Source: Bifidobacterium scardovii JCM 12489 = DSM 13734 (GTDB lineage Bacteria > Actinomycetota > Actinomycetes > Actinomycetales > Bifidobacteriaceae). Taken from it: a stretch of 64,000 nt of DNA. Where the stretch lies: assembly GCF_001042635.1 (NCBI RefSeq), contig NZ_AP012331.1, forward strand, positions 62,001 to 126,000, read 5' to 3'. The notes under the pieces were generated by a model, which was given only the letters and a program-made list of their open reading frames with translations, did not search any database and had not been told where the DNA came from. Every line of letters begins with the position of its first letter. Position 1 is the stretch's first letter. The translations under genes and the position numbers were made by a program. Below are positions 35,913-45,504 of the stretch, piece by piece.

Positions 35913-36889
35913 TGAGTGCCGCAACCGTATCGCCGAGCAAGGCGACGCGCGAGGAGAAGCTCGCGCAGAAGGATTGGAAGAACCGCCAGCGCAACCGCAG
36001 GCGCGCCGAGAAGCAGGCGCAGCAGGTCAAGCTCACGGGCAAGCAGCGCGTGATGAGCTGGCTGCTGCACATCGTGATGGCCGTGATGGTCATCTACTGC
36101 CTGGTGCCGTTGCTGTGGCTGGTGTTCTCGAGCACCAAGAGCAACAGTGGCCTGTACACCTCGCCGGGTCTGTGGTTCGCCGACAAGAACGTGTTCTTCC
36201 AGAACGTGCATGACACCTTCACGTTCAAGGACGGCGTCTACCCGCGCTGGCTGCTCAACACCCTCATGTACGCGGTGGTCGCCGGTCTCGGCTCCACGCT
36301 GATCGCGACCTTCGCGGGTTACGCGGTGGCCACGATGAAGTTCCCCGGCCGCAACTGGCTGCTGTGGATCACGCTGGCGTTCATGTCGATCCCCAGCACG
36401 GTCATCACCGTGCCGCTGTTCCTCATGTACTCGCAGGTCGGCTTGGTCAGCACGCCGTGGGCCGTGATCCTGCCGCAGCTGAGCAACCCGTTCGGCCTGT
36501 ACCTGATGATCATCTACGCGCAGACGTCGATACCGATCTCGCTGGTCGAGGCGGCCAAACTCGACGGCGCCAGCCATTGGACAATCTTCTGGAAGATCGG
36601 CTTCCCGCTGCTGTCCCCGGGCTTCGTGACCGTGCTGCTGTTCGCGCTGGTCGGCGTGTGGAACAACTACTTCCTGCCGCTGATCATGCTGCAGGACACG
36701 AAGGACTACCCGCTGACCGTCGGCCTGAACGTATGGCTGAAGATGGGCAATGACACGTCCGTCAAGGAGTTGCCGAACAACCTGATCCTGACCGGCTCGC
36801 TGATCGCCATCATCCCGCTGATCATCTGCTTCCTGTTCCTGCAGAAGTACTGGCAGTCCGGCTTGGCCGCAGGTTCCGTCAAGCAATAA
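35912..36889 (+). CDS. Sugar ABC transporter permease (MalG-like)
   Basis: The second permease, 325 residues. After a basic N-terminus (KNRQRNRRRAEKQAQQVKL) come six membrane helices, beginning WLLHIVMAVMVIYCLVPLLW. The EAA loop is LVEAAKLDGASHWTIFWKIG. The ATG overlaps the previous stop codon by one base, so the two subunits are translationally coupled. A hairpin follows the stop, after which the GH43 gene begins. Confidence 0.94.
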   Translation: MSAATVSPSKATREEKLAQKDWKNRQRNRRRAEKQAQQVKLTGKQRVMSWLLHIVMAVMVIYCLVPLLWLVFSSTKSNSGLYTSPGLWFADKNVFFQNVHDTFTFKDGVYPRWLLNTLMYAVVAGLGSTLIATFAGYAVATMKFPGRNWLLWITLAFMSIPSTVITVPLFLMYSQVGLVSTPWAVILPQLSNPFGLYLMIIYAQTSIPISLVEAAKLDGASHWTIFWKIGFPLLSPGFVTVLLFALVGVWNNYFLPLIMLQDTKDYPLTVGLNVWLKMGNDTSVKELPNNLILTGSLIAIIPLIICFLFLQKYWQSGLAAGSVKQ

Positions 36890-36936
36890 TTCAGGTTCGC
36901 GCAGTAGCCTGATATACGGAGGTACGCCAAATCCTG

Positions 36937-36974
36937 GGGCCGCGGACCATTCCTCAAGGAATGATTCGCGGCCC
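36937..36974 (+). terminator. Hairpin after the permease genes
   Basis: gggccgcg pairs with cgcggccc around an inner stem attcct/aggaat. A short ttg follows. It may partly terminate the operon before the GH43 gene. Confidence 0.65.
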
Positions 36975-37137
36975 TTGTCCGTCCGGGCCGCTGCCGATTC
37001 CCGTCCGAGGTCCCACCCTCGTCAGTTTCCCCATTGATATCATGCGCGCGCCGTGACCGTGCGGCACTTCCCGGGCCGCCGGTGCGCGTCGCGCGCGCAT
37101 GCCCGCATACCTATACCTATATATAAAGGAGTCATCG

Positions 37138-38034
37138 ATGACTACAGTGACCATGAAGGGCGTCAGCCTCGCGCTGGACGACCACGGCCAGGTCGCCCAG
37201 CTGCACGGGCTGGGCATCCAGCGTTTCGGCGGCACGTACTATGCCTACGGCGAGAACAAGGTGAACGGCAACCGGTTCCAGGGCGTGGCCTGCTACACGT
37301 CCGACGATCTGGCCCATTGGCGCAGCGAGGGCATCGTGCTGGGCGTGCGCGAAAGCGGACTGCTCGCCGCCGACACCATCGCCGAACGCCCCAAGGTGCT
37401 GCGCTGCCCGTCCACCGGCGAATACGTGATGTACATCCATACCGAGCGCGGCGACTACAACTACGCGCATATCGGCGTGGCCGTGGCCGATAACCCGCTC
37501 GGTCCGTTCCGCTTCCTGTTCTCCATGCAGCCGTTCGGCAACATCTCGCGCGATATCGGCGTCTTCCAGGACGAGGATGGGGCCGGATACCTCATTTCCG
37601 AGGACCGCGAGCACGGCACGCACATCTACCGGCTGTCCGGCGACTACCATTCGGTGGTCGAGGACGTGGCCTGCGAGCGGGGCACGAATTACGAATACGG
37701 CTACGAGTCGCCGACCATCATCAGGCATGAGGGCCTGTACTACTGGTTCGGCTCGCAGCTGACCGGGTGGAACTGTAACGACAACATGTTCGCCACCGCG
37801 GCCGACCTGCACGGCCCGTGGAGCGAATGGAAGCCGTTCACGCCGCTCGGCTCGAAGACCTTCGAGTCGCAGTGCAATCTGGTGATGCCGCTGCCCGACG
37901 GCCAGTTCCTCTACATCGGCGACCGTTGGAATCCCGACGACTTGGGCAATTCGCCCACGCTGTGGCTGCCGATCCGCATCGGCGGCGGCGAGGCGATGCT
38001 GGAGTGGCACGACGAATGGACCTACGAGCGCTAG
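37138..38034 (+). CDS. Glycoside hydrolase family 43-like protein
   Basis: A 298-residue single-domain five-bladed-propeller enzyme. Features of the family are GIQRFGGTYYAYGENKVNG near the start, ERPKVLRCPSTGEYVMYIH, NISRDIGVFQDEDGAGYLIS, and ESPTIIRHEGLYYWFGSQLT with a possible catalytic Glu. The pattern is closest to the GH43 branch that includes exo-beta-1,3-galactanases, but the activity is not settled. There is no signal peptide, so it should act on oligosaccharides already imported by the adjacent ABC transporter. AAAGGAG lies 8 nt before the ATG. The leader of 250 bp may carry its own promoter. Confidence 0.85.
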   Translation: MTTVTMKGVSLALDDHGQVAQLHGLGIQRFGGTYYAYGENKVNGNRFQGVACYTSDDLAHWRSEGIVLGVRESGLLAADTIAERPKVLRCPSTGEYVMYIHTERGDYNYAHIGVAVADNPLGPFRFLFSMQPFGNISRDIGVFQDEDGAGYLISEDREHGTHIYRLSGDYHSVVEDVACERGTNYEYGYESPTIIRHEGLYYWFGSQLTGWNCNDNMFATAADLHGPWSEWKPFTPLGSKTFESQCNLVMPLPDGQFLYIGDRWNPDDLGNSPTLWLPIRIGGGEAMLEWHDEWTYER

Positions 38035-38051
38035 CGGCTCGGTGCGTACAG

Positions 38052-38191
38052 TCTGGCTCCCCTCTATGAGGGGAGCTGGCCGCGAAGCGGTCTGAGGGGG
38101 AGCACTACCACGAACGCCTGAATCAAGCCGATTCGCATATGCTCCCCTCAGTCGGCCATGCCGACAGCTCCCTTCATGGAGGGGAGCCAGA
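38052..38191. repeat. Mosaic intergenic element, 140 bp, terminal arms tctggctcccctc/gaggggagccaga
   Basis: The 13-bp ends are perfect inverted copies. Inside are ctggccgcgaagcgg, tctgaggggg, gcctgaatcaagccgattcg and cagtcggccatgccgacag. The same blocks recur in order in the 48801-49031 element. The rest of the 312-bp gap (38192-38346) before the YhgE gene has no clear feature. Confidence 0.8.
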
Positions 38192-38346
38192 TTTAGCGGC
38201 CCGGCGCCGCACCTTGATCCGCGAATTGCGTCAAACGAGTTCCATTTATCCGGTTTTGTTCGCTGAATGCCGGTTTGCTCGGGGGCGGGAATATACTGCT
38301 TGGAAGGCAACCAGATAGTAAGGCTCGCGGCGAAAAGAGGGATCGA

Positions 38347-41079
38347 GTGCGAACGGTGTGGCGTATTTTCACGCGTGATCTCATCCGGATTCTGCGCAAT
38401 CCGGTCGCTCTGGTGGTGACGTTCGGCGTGGCCATCATCCCTTCGCTGTACGCGTGGTTCAACATTCTCGCCAACTGGGATCCGTATTCGGCCACCGGCA
38501 ACCTTCAGGTCGCCGTGGCCAACGACGACAAGGGCGCCAGCAACGATCTGGTCGGCGATCTCAACGCCGGCAAGCAGGTCGTGAGCGAGCTCAAGAAAAA
38601 CGACGAGCTGGGGTGGCGGTTCGTCAGCGAGGAAAAGGCGCTGGAAGGCGTGCAGTCGGGCGAATACTACGCGGCGATCGTCCTGCCCAAGGACTTCAGC
38701 GAAAGTCTGGTCGATTCGGTGACCGGCTCCGGAACCCGGCCGAAGATCAAGTACTACGTCAACGAGAAAAAGAACGCGATCGCGCCGAAAATCACCGATA
38801 CGGGCGCGACGACCATCGACGAGCAGATCAACTCCACTTTCGTCTCCACGGTGAGCAACGCGGTCGCATCCGCCATATCCCAGGCGGGCAACGAACTCGA
38901 CGAGGCGACGACCAACACGCAGAACGACGTGATCGGCGACCTCAACAAGGTGATCGACAGCATCGGCACCGTGAACACGGCGCTCGCGGATACCCAGACC
39001 ACGCTGCATCAGGCGGATACGGCCATCGCGGACGCGAAACGCACCACGGCCGCGCTCAAGAGCACGGTGGCCGCGGCGCGGCAGGCCTCCAAGCAGTCAG
39101 GAACGCTGCTCTCCGAGGCGCAGACCGGTTCGCAGTCCTTCGCGAACACGCTGGTCGGCGCGCTCGACAACGGATCGATCCAGCTGTCGGGGCTGGCCGT
39201 GAACGCCAACAACGCCGCCGGCACGGTCATCGGATCGTTCAACACCGCGCAGAGTTCCATCGATGCCATCACCGATGCGATCTCCCGACCGCTGGACGCC
39301 ACCGCGGCCACCTTGGGCGATCTCAAGGACGCGCTGAACAAGGCCGGTCTCGGCCAGGACACCGCCGATCCGGTCGGCCAGCGCATCTGGTCGCAGATCA
39401 ACGCGATCGACGATGCCGTCAGCGCGCAGCAGACGCAGGTCGACGCCTTCCACAAGGACACCACGGCGTTCATCACGTCCGGCAAGGACGCGACCGGCAA
39501 TCTGTCCGGCGCGGTCGGCGACACGGCGGTCGGCGGCATCGCGGCGATGAACGCCGCCCGCGGCTCGCTGACCGGCACGATCATGCCGAATCTCACCGCA
39601 TCGCTGAACAGCTTCGCCGCGCTGAACGGCACCTTGGACGGCACGCTGGCCTCGCTGTCGAACACGCTGGAGCAGACCGACGGGCTGTTCGACCAGCTGT
39701 CGTCCACCATCAGCCAGGCCACGTCCGCCATCGCCGGCACGCAGACCTCGCTGGGCCAGCTGTCCGGCAGCGTGGCGACCGTGCGCACCGACATCGCCGC
39801 GATCAACAGCTCGGAGACCTACCGCAAGATCAGCGACGCCCTGCACCTCGACGACGAGGCGTTCGGCGAGTTCATGGGCAACCCCGTCTCACTGACCACC
39901 AAGGTCGTCTATCCCACCGACAACTACGGCTCCGCCGTCACGCCGTTCTACACGAACCTTGCGCTGTGGGTCGGCGGATTCGTGCTCATCGCGATCTACA
40001 AGCTCGAAGTCGACCATGAGTCGATCGCGCGCTTCTCCGCCTCGCAGGCGTATATGGGGCGTTGGCTGCTGCTGGTCACCATCGGCTTCCTGCAGGCGAT
40101 CATCGCGACCGTCGGCGATCTGGTGCTCGGCATCCAGTGCGAGCATCCGTTCCTGTTCATCCTGGCCGGCGTGTTCTGCTCGTTCGTGTACATCAATATC
40201 ATCTACGCGCTGGCCGTGGCGTTCCGCCATATCGGCAAGGCCGTGGCCGTGATCCTGGTGATCATGCAGATCCCCGGCGCGTCCGGCCTGTACCCGATCG
40301 AGATGATGCCCGACTTCTTCCGCAAACTGCACCCGTGGCTGCCGTTCACGTATGGCATCAACGCGATGCGCGGGCCGATCGCCGGCACGTACGGCAACCA
40401 TTACTGGGTCGATATGATGCACCTGTCGTGGTACCTGCCGGTCGCGCTGTTCGTCGGGCTGGTGGTGCGCCGGTATGCGCTGAACCTCAACGCGCTGTTC
40501 GACCGCCGCCTCGGCGACACGGATCTGATGATCACCGAGCACAACAGCATGGTCAACGAGCGGGTGAGTCTGACCGCCGTGTTCCGCGAGATCTCCGGCA
40601 CCGACGAGCTGCACACCGTGGTCAAGCGGCGCGCGCACCGATTCTTCGCGCGCTATCCGAAGATGATCGGATCGGGGCTGATCGTGCTGCTGGTGCTGCC
40701 GGTCGTATTCCTGATCCTGCTGTTCGTCACGCAGGAGAAGATCGCGATGCTCACCGCGTGGATCGTGTCGATCATCGTCATCGACGCGTACCTGATCGTC
40801 GTCGAATACACCAGGGACAGCTACGCGCGCCAGCTCGGCGTGAGCACGATGAGCGCCGACGAGTTCCGCGACGTGATGCTGCACGGGTACGTGTGGCGGC
40901 GCACGCATGGGGGCGCAGGCAGGCATGCGCCCGGGCATGCGGCGGCTACGACTGCCGGGGCTGCGGCTACGGCCGTGGGCGAGGACACCGAGGAGATCGC
41001 GCCGGGCCGCGACGGAGCGACCGGCGGCATGACCGGTGGCACGGCCGATGGCATGAGCGGTGAAGGAGGCGCGCGATGA
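38347..41079 (+). CDS. YhgE/Pip-domain membrane protein, first of a pair
   Basis: A 910-residue protein of the phage-infection-protein/YhgE family, related to ABC-2 type permeases and EsaA. An N-terminal helix (ALVVTFGVAIIPSLYAWFNI) is followed by the conserved NWDPYSATGNLQVAVANDDKG and EYYAAIVLPKDFSESL. A long external helical, Ala/Thr-rich region is next, then about six membrane helices from residue 537 (LALWVGGFVLIAIYKLEV, then FLQAIIATVGDLVLGIQC). A Gly/Ala-rich tail closes it. The GTG at 38347 is preferred because of AGAGGGATC upstream; an in-frame ATG at 38275 is the alternative. It overlaps the next gene by 4 nt. Confidence 0.9.
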   Translation: MRTVWRIFTRDLIRILRNPVALVVTFGVAIIPSLYAWFNILANWDPYSATGNLQVAVANDDKGASNDLVGDLNAGKQVVSELKKNDELGWRFVSEEKALEGVQSGEYYAAIVLPKDFSESLVDSVTGSGTRPKIKYYVNEKKNAIAPKITDTGATTIDEQINSTFVSTVSNAVASAISQAGNELDEATTNTQNDVIGDLNKVIDSIGTVNTALADTQTTLHQADTAIADAKRTTAALKSTVAAARQASKQSGTLLSEAQTGSQSFANTLVGALDNGSIQLSGLAVNANNAAGTVIGSFNTAQSSIDAITDAISRPLDATAATLGDLKDALNKAGLGQDTADPVGQRIWSQINAIDDAVSAQQTQVDAFHKDTTAFITSGKDATGNLSGAVGDTAVGGIAAMNAARGSLTGTIMPNLTASLNSFAALNGTLDGTLASLSNTLEQTDGLFDQLSSTISQATSAIAGTQTSLGQLSGSVATVRTDIAAINSSETYRKISDALHLDDEAFGEFMGNPVSLTTKVVYPTDNYGSAVTPFYTNLALWVGGFVLIAIYKLEVDHESIARFSASQAYMGRWLLLVTIGFLQAIIATVGDLVLGIQCEHPFLFILAGVFCSFVYINIIYALAVAFRHIGKAVAVILVIMQIPGASGLYPIEMMPDFFRKLHPWLPFTYGINAMRGPIAGTYGNHYWVDMMHLSWYLPVALFVGLVVRRYALNLNALFDRRLGDTDLMITEHNSMVNERVSLTAVFREISGTDELHTVVKRRAHRFFARYPKMIGSGLIVLLVLPVVFLILLFVTQEKIAMLTAWIVSIIVIDAYLIVVEYTRDSYARQLGVSTMSADEFRDVMLHGYVWRRTHGGAGRHAPGHAAATTAGAAATAVGEDTEEIAPGRDGATGGMTGGTADGMSGEGGAR

Positions 41080-43400
41080 GGAACATATGGAAGATCTTCG
41101 TGCGCGACGTCCGCCAGGCCACGCGCAACGTGATCGCGCTCATCGTCGCGATGGGTCTGGTGGTCGTGCCGGCGCTGTACGCGTGGTACAACATCGCCGC
41201 CAGCTGGGATCCGTACGGCAACACGAAGGCGCTGAAAGTCGCCGTCGCGAACGTCGACAAGGGCTACAAGTCCGACCTGATCCCGGTCACCATCAACGTC
41301 GGCGAGACCGTGACCAGCGCGCTGCGCGCCAACCACGACCTCGACTGGCAGTTCGTCGACAAAAGCGAGGCCATCGACGGCGTGAACTCGGGCGAATACT
41401 ACGCGGCGCTGATCATCCCCAAGAGCTTCAGCGCCGACATGATGACGCTGTTCTCGCCGAACATCAAGCACGCGAAGCTGGAATACTACCTCAACGAGAA
41501 AATCAACCCGATCGCGCCGCACATCACCGATCAGGGCGCGAGCACGGTGGCTACAACCATCGACCAGACCTTCGTCAAGACGCTTGGCGAGGTCGCGATC
41601 GGCCTGGCCTCGAATGTGGTCGATTATGCGCAGAGCCCCCAGGTGGCGCAGTACGTGACCAACGCCACCGAGCATATCTCGTCCCTGTCGTCGCAGCTGA
41701 AGAGCGCGTCCGACCAGGCCACCGCCTACGCCGGGCTGATCGGGGCGACCACCAGCATCATCGAGTCGACCGACAAGCTGCTCGGATCCAACCAGTCGGC
41801 CGCATCCGACGCGAAGCAGGCGATGCAGCAGGGCACCGACGCCGTGACCAGCTTGGAAAACGCGCTGTCCGGTGCCACAAGCGGCGTCAACACGGCGTTG
41901 GATCAGGCGTCGTCGGCCTACGACAAGGTCGACAAGCAGATCGCCGCCGCATTCTCGGACATCAACGATCAATCGACGCAGGTCGCCGGCAAGCTCACCG
42001 ACCTGCAAAGCCATGTGCAGTCGCAAGCGGACGGGTTCGGCGGCTATGCCTCGGCGCTGCGCTCGCTGGCTTCCTCCGCCGGCGCGCAAGCGGTGCGGGA
42101 CGCGCTCGATGCGGCCGCCGACCAGGCTCAGGCCACGCAGACCAAGCTCAATGACGTCGCCACGGCGATCGGCGGCGCGGCGCGGCGGCTTACCGACGGC
42201 AGCGCCGATCTGGAGACGACCCGCAAGGATCTCGCCTCGAACATCGCCGATGCCAAGGCTTCGGTCACGCAGGTGGCCGACACCTACCGGACCACGCTCA
42301 AGCCGCAGCTCGACGCGCTGTCGTCGTCGATGGGCGATGTCATGACGCAGTCCACCGCCGTGATCGACGGGCTGGGCGCGACCATCGACGACGTATCCGG
42401 GCTGTCCGGCGGCATCTCCGGCAGCCTGGCGGCCGTGCAGTCGACGCTTTCCGATGCGTCTGCGTCGCTTGGCGAGGCCGCCACGAAACTCGACGATCTC
42501 AACGGCAAGTTCTTCTCCGTGCTCAGCGGCGGCGGCCTTGACCTGTCCGCGCTCACGTCCGCCGACTCGGACACGATCGCCACGATGCTGTCCGCGCCGG
42601 TGGCCGTCGACCGCATCGCCGTGTATCCGGTGGAGAACTACGGGTCGGCCATGGCCCCGTTCTATACGATCCTGTCCATCTGGGTCGGGTCGATCATTCT
42701 GGTCGCCATGCTCAAGGTGACGGTTTCCGACCATGAAAAGGCGAAGATCCTGGGACTCGGCAACGTGCTGCCGCTCGGCGCGGAAACCGGCCTGCGCGAG
42801 GCGATGATCGCGGGCCGCACCGCGGGGCCGGGGGCGATGATCGACGTGCTGCGCAAGCCGCGCGCCGAGTCGCCGGGCAACGCGCGCGGTTTCGGGCTGC
42901 ACCTGTACCAGGAGTACTTCGGCCGGTATCTGATCTTCGCGCTGTTCGCGCTGATGCAGGGCACGCTCGTGTGCCTTGGCGACATGTTCTATCTCGGCGT
43001 GCAGTGCGAGCACCCGGTGCAGTTCCTGATGGTCGGATGGCTGGCCTCGCTGGTGTTCTCGAACCTGGTGTACACGCTCACCGTGTCGTTCGGCGACATC
43101 GGCAAGGCGATCGCCGTGGTGCTGTTGGTCATGCAGGTGGCCGGTTCCGGCGGCACCTTCCCGATCGAGACCCTGCCGCCGTTCTTCCGTGCGGTGTCGA
43201 AGTTCCTGCTGTTCCCCTACGCGGTCGATGCGATGCACGCCGCGATGGCCGGCTCGTACGGCATGGAGTACTGGGTGTCGATGGGCAAGCTCGCGCTGTT
43301 CCTGATCCCCTCGCTGCTGCTCGGCCTGATGCTGCGCAAGCCGGTGATCCGCCTCAACAACTGGATCATCCGCAACCTCGAGAGCACCAAGGTGATGTGA
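41076..43400 (+). CDS. YhgE/Pip-domain membrane protein, second of a pair
   Basis: A 774-residue paralogue of the preceding protein with the same plan: an N-terminal helix (IALIVAMGLVVVPALYAWYN), SWDPYGNTKALKVAVANVDK, EYYAALIIPKSFSADMM, a long external coiled region and C-terminal membrane helices from about residue 526 (FYTILSIWVGSIILVAMLKV). The conserved LGVQCEHPVQFLMVGWLASL matches LGIQCEHPFLFILAGVFCSF of the first protein. ATGA overlap shows translational coupling, and the pair probably forms a heteromeric complex. Family members are reported as phage receptors or transport components; the role here is unknown. Confidence 0.9.
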   Translation: MRNIWKIFVRDVRQATRNVIALIVAMGLVVVPALYAWYNIAASWDPYGNTKALKVAVANVDKGYKSDLIPVTINVGETVTSALRANHDLDWQFVDKSEAIDGVNSGEYYAALIIPKSFSADMMTLFSPNIKHAKLEYYLNEKINPIAPHITDQGASTVATTIDQTFVKTLGEVAIGLASNVVDYAQSPQVAQYVTNATEHISSLSSQLKSASDQATAYAGLIGATTSIIESTDKLLGSNQSAASDAKQAMQQGTDAVTSLENALSGATSGVNTALDQASSAYDKVDKQIAAAFSDINDQSTQVAGKLTDLQSHVQSQADGFGGYASALRSLASSAGAQAVRDALDAAADQAQATQTKLNDVATAIGGAARRLTDGSADLETTRKDLASNIADAKASVTQVADTYRTTLKPQLDALSSSMGDVMTQSTAVIDGLGATIDDVSGLSGGISGSLAAVQSTLSDASASLGEAATKLDDLNGKFFSVLSGGGLDLSALTSADSDTIATMLSAPVAVDRIAVYPVENYGSAMAPFYTILSIWVGSIILVAMLKVTVSDHEKAKILGLGNVLPLGAETGLREAMIAGRTAGPGAMIDVLRKPRAESPGNARGFGLHLYQEYFGRYLIFALFALMQGTLVCLGDMFYLGVQCEHPVQFLMVGWLASLVFSNLVYTLTVSFGDIGKAIAVVLLVMQVAGSGGTFPIETLPPFFRAVSKFLLFPYAVDAMHAAMAGSYGMEYWVSMGKLALFLIPSLLLGLMLRKPVIRLNNWIIRNLESTKVM

Positions 43401-43511
43401 TGCGGCCGGCGCGGCCGGCACTCCCGGCTTGTCGGGTGACGTGGGGTGCCTGCGGCGCGACGGGGCTGAAGTGTCGCGCCGGCATCGGGAACATCCGCTA
43501 GGGTAGGAATC

Positions 43512-44587
43512 ATGCAGCTGAAGTTGATCGATGAGAACCGCTATGCCGAGGACATGAACGGCAGGGTGCTGCCGGCGCTCGCCGAATGCCGGGTCGAAGG
43601 GTGGATGGAACCGGCCGAGGTGGCGGGGTTCCCACGCCGCACAGCGTCGATGGCTCGTCCGGCGGGAGACTGCATTACGTGTGCTACGATTCGGCGAAAT
43701 TCGACGCGCTGCGTGAGGACGGCGCGACCGGCGTGTTCCGCGGCGCCGTGGTGATCTCCCACGGATTCACCGAATTCGCGGCGAAATACGCCGAAATGGT
43801 CTGGTACTTCCTGATGTCGGGATATTCGGTGTGCGTCCTCGAGCACCGGGGGCACGGCTATTCGGCCCGCGACGTCGACAACCGGTCGTTGGTCTGGATC
43901 GACGATTGGCGTCGGTATGAGGCCGATCTGGCGAAGTTCGCCGATACGGTCGGCAAGCGGTATGCGGATGGGCAGCCGCTCGACCTGTACTGCCATTCGA
44001 TGGGCGGCGGCATCGGCGCGGCCGTGCTGGAGACCCATCCGACCCTGTTCGACAAGGCCGTGCTTTCGGCGCCGATGATCGCGCCGGTCACCGGCATGCC
44101 GAACTGGCTGGCCGTCGGCTTGGCCGAGGCGCTGTGCTCGGTCGGCCTGGGCCGCCACGTCGTCTTCGGGCAGAGCGATTTCAGCCCGGAATTGGACATG
44201 TCGGCGTATCGGGGCGCCAGCGAGGCGCGCATACGCTGGTTCCACGAGCAGCGCGTCAATGACGTGCACCAGCAGACGAACGCGGCCACCTTCGAATGGG
44301 TGCGCCAGGCGCTGCGCCTATCCCGCGCCGTGCAGCGGCAGGACGCGTGCGCGAACATCGAGACGCCCATCCTCCTGTTCCAGGCCGGGCGTGACGTGTG
44401 GGTGCTCAACAAGCCGCAGGACCGTTTCGTGCGCAACGTCGCCGACGCCGGGGGCGATATCCGCAAATCCCGGTTCGACGATTCGCTGCACGAGATCTTC
44501 AGCATGCCCAATGCGGTGCTCGGGCCGTACCTTACGCAGATCTTCGATTTCCTCGGCGCCTCGGAGATGGAGACGATCGCTAGGTAG
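43512..44587 (+). pseudogene. Alpha/beta hydrolase (monoacylglycerol-lipase-like), frameshifted at a G run
   Basis: The first 39 or so residues (MQLKLIDENRYAEDMNG to EPAEVAG) are in one frame. The rest (VPTPHSVDGSSGGRLHYVCY onward) continues in another, meeting at the run gggg at 43625-43628. Adding one G would restore a single protein of about 358 residues. The body is a serine hydrolase: oxyanion region VVISHGFTEFAAKY, nucleophile DLYCHSMGGGIGAAV, acid in LFQAGRDVWVL and His in DDSLHEIFSM. RBS-like TAGGAA precedes 43512. It could be a true pseudogene, a phase-variable gene or a sequencing error. The downstream part could also start at a later ATG. Confidence 0.75.
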
Positions 44588-44647
44588 CGGGGCGCGAACC
44601 ACTCAATCATTTGCGAGATAGACCGCTGGCGGCGCTCCTTAACGACG

Positions 44648-44694
44648 CGAGCCCCCTGCCGGCGAGGAATCGCTCCTCGCCGGCAGGGGGCTCG
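44648..44694. terminator. Bidirectional terminator between hydrolase and hsp20
   Basis: A perfect 21-bp stem (cgagccccctgccggcgagg plus one base, and its complement) with a 5-nt loop. It lies between convergent genes, 60 bp after the hydrolase stop and about 110 bp after the hsp20 stop. Confidence 0.8.
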
Positions 44695-44801
44695 CGGAAC
44701 CCGTCAACGCCGTTCATTCACGGCCGATTCATCCGTCTCCCCAAATGGGGAGCGGGGACGTGGGCCGGTACGCGGCGCGACGGCATTCGGGGAAAGCAGC
44801 G

Positions 44802-45257
44802 TCATCCTTCGATGGCGATGGTGTGCTTGGACTCAACCTGCGGCTGGGCCTGGACCTTCGGGACCTGCAGGCACAGCGTGCCGTTCTTGTAGCTGGCGTG
44901 GATGTCGGATTCCTTCACGTCGTCGCCGACGTAGAAGCTACGCGAGCAGGTGCCCACGTAACGTTCGCGGCGCAGCCACTTGCCCTCGTCATTCTTGTCG
45001 GAATGATCCTCGTCCTTGCGGGCGGAGACGGTCAGGTAGCCGTTGCTCAGTTCGACGTTGATGTCGTCCTTGTCGAACCCCGGCATGTCGATGTCAACGT
45101 CATAGGCGTTGTCGGTCTCGCGCACGTCGGTGCTCATCATGTTGGCCGGAGTAGCCGCAGCGCGGTTGTTGGCCGCACTGCGCCAACCCTTGAAGAACGG
45201 ATCGTCAAACAGATCGGAGAACATCGTATCGTTCATCAACGCCGGAAACATTGCCAT
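44802..45257 (-). CDS. hsp20: Small heat shock protein Hsp20
   Basis: An ATP-independent holdase that binds unfolding proteins during heat stress. The 151-residue protein has a short N-terminal arm (MAMFPALMNDTMFSDLFDDP), an alpha-crystallin domain (about residues 40-135) with DVRETDNAYDVDIDMPGFDK and DINVELSNGYLTVSARKDED, the signature SYKNGTLCLQVPK, and a C-terminal tail ending HTIAIEG. TAAGGAG lies 8 nt before the ATG. The promoter region carries a perfect HspR operator about 230 bp upstream, so the gene is likely heat-induced through HspR. Confidence 0.94.
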   Translation of the reverse strand: MAMFPALMNDTMFSDLFDDPFFKGWRSAANNRAAATPANMMSTDVRETDNAYDVDIDMPGFDKDDINVELSNGYLTVSARKDEDHSDKNDEGKWLRRERYVGTCSRSFYVGDDVKESDIHASYKNGTLCLQVPKVQAQPQVESKHTIAIEG

Positions 45258-45483
45258 AATCGGTACTCCTTACACAACGCGAGGCGGAGTGGCTTGGCTT
45301 CCGAAGCGCCATCCGCGGTCTTCGGGGCGGCTATCGGGGCCGTTGGCCTTCGGGCTTTGGCTGGCGGCTTCGGTATCGTTGCCGCTCCCGGAACCCTTCC
45401 TCAGGGCTCCTGCCTTGCCTTTCACTTCATAATGTAGGTCGTTCGGGAGCGGATGGAGCCGAGTTTTACCCACGGTGAAAAAA
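45258..45483 (-). other. Leader region of hsp20
   Basis: About 225 bp separate the HspR operator from the hsp20 start. The stretch is open in one minus-strand frame, but that frame starts beyond the operator and looks non-coding. It is probably a long 5' untranslated leader or holds a promoter closer to the gene. Confidence 0.4.
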
Positions 45484-45504
45484 CTTGAGTCTATTGGACT
45501 CAAG
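45484..45504 (-). promoter_or_regulatory. HAIR operator (HspR binding site)
   Basis: cttgagt-ctattgg-actcaag matches the HspR-associated inverted repeat consensus CTTGAGT-N7-ACTCAAG exactly. The palindrome extends to aaacttgagtc/gactcaagttt (45481-45507). It places hsp20 in the HspR regulon; it lies between hsp20 and the divergent yccF gene. Confidence 0.9.

Noticed and set aside
40821..43421. 866-residue open frame antisense to the second YhgE/Pip gene
   Set aside because: Shadow frame caused by high third-position GC. The sense protein has conserved family motifs and membrane segments.
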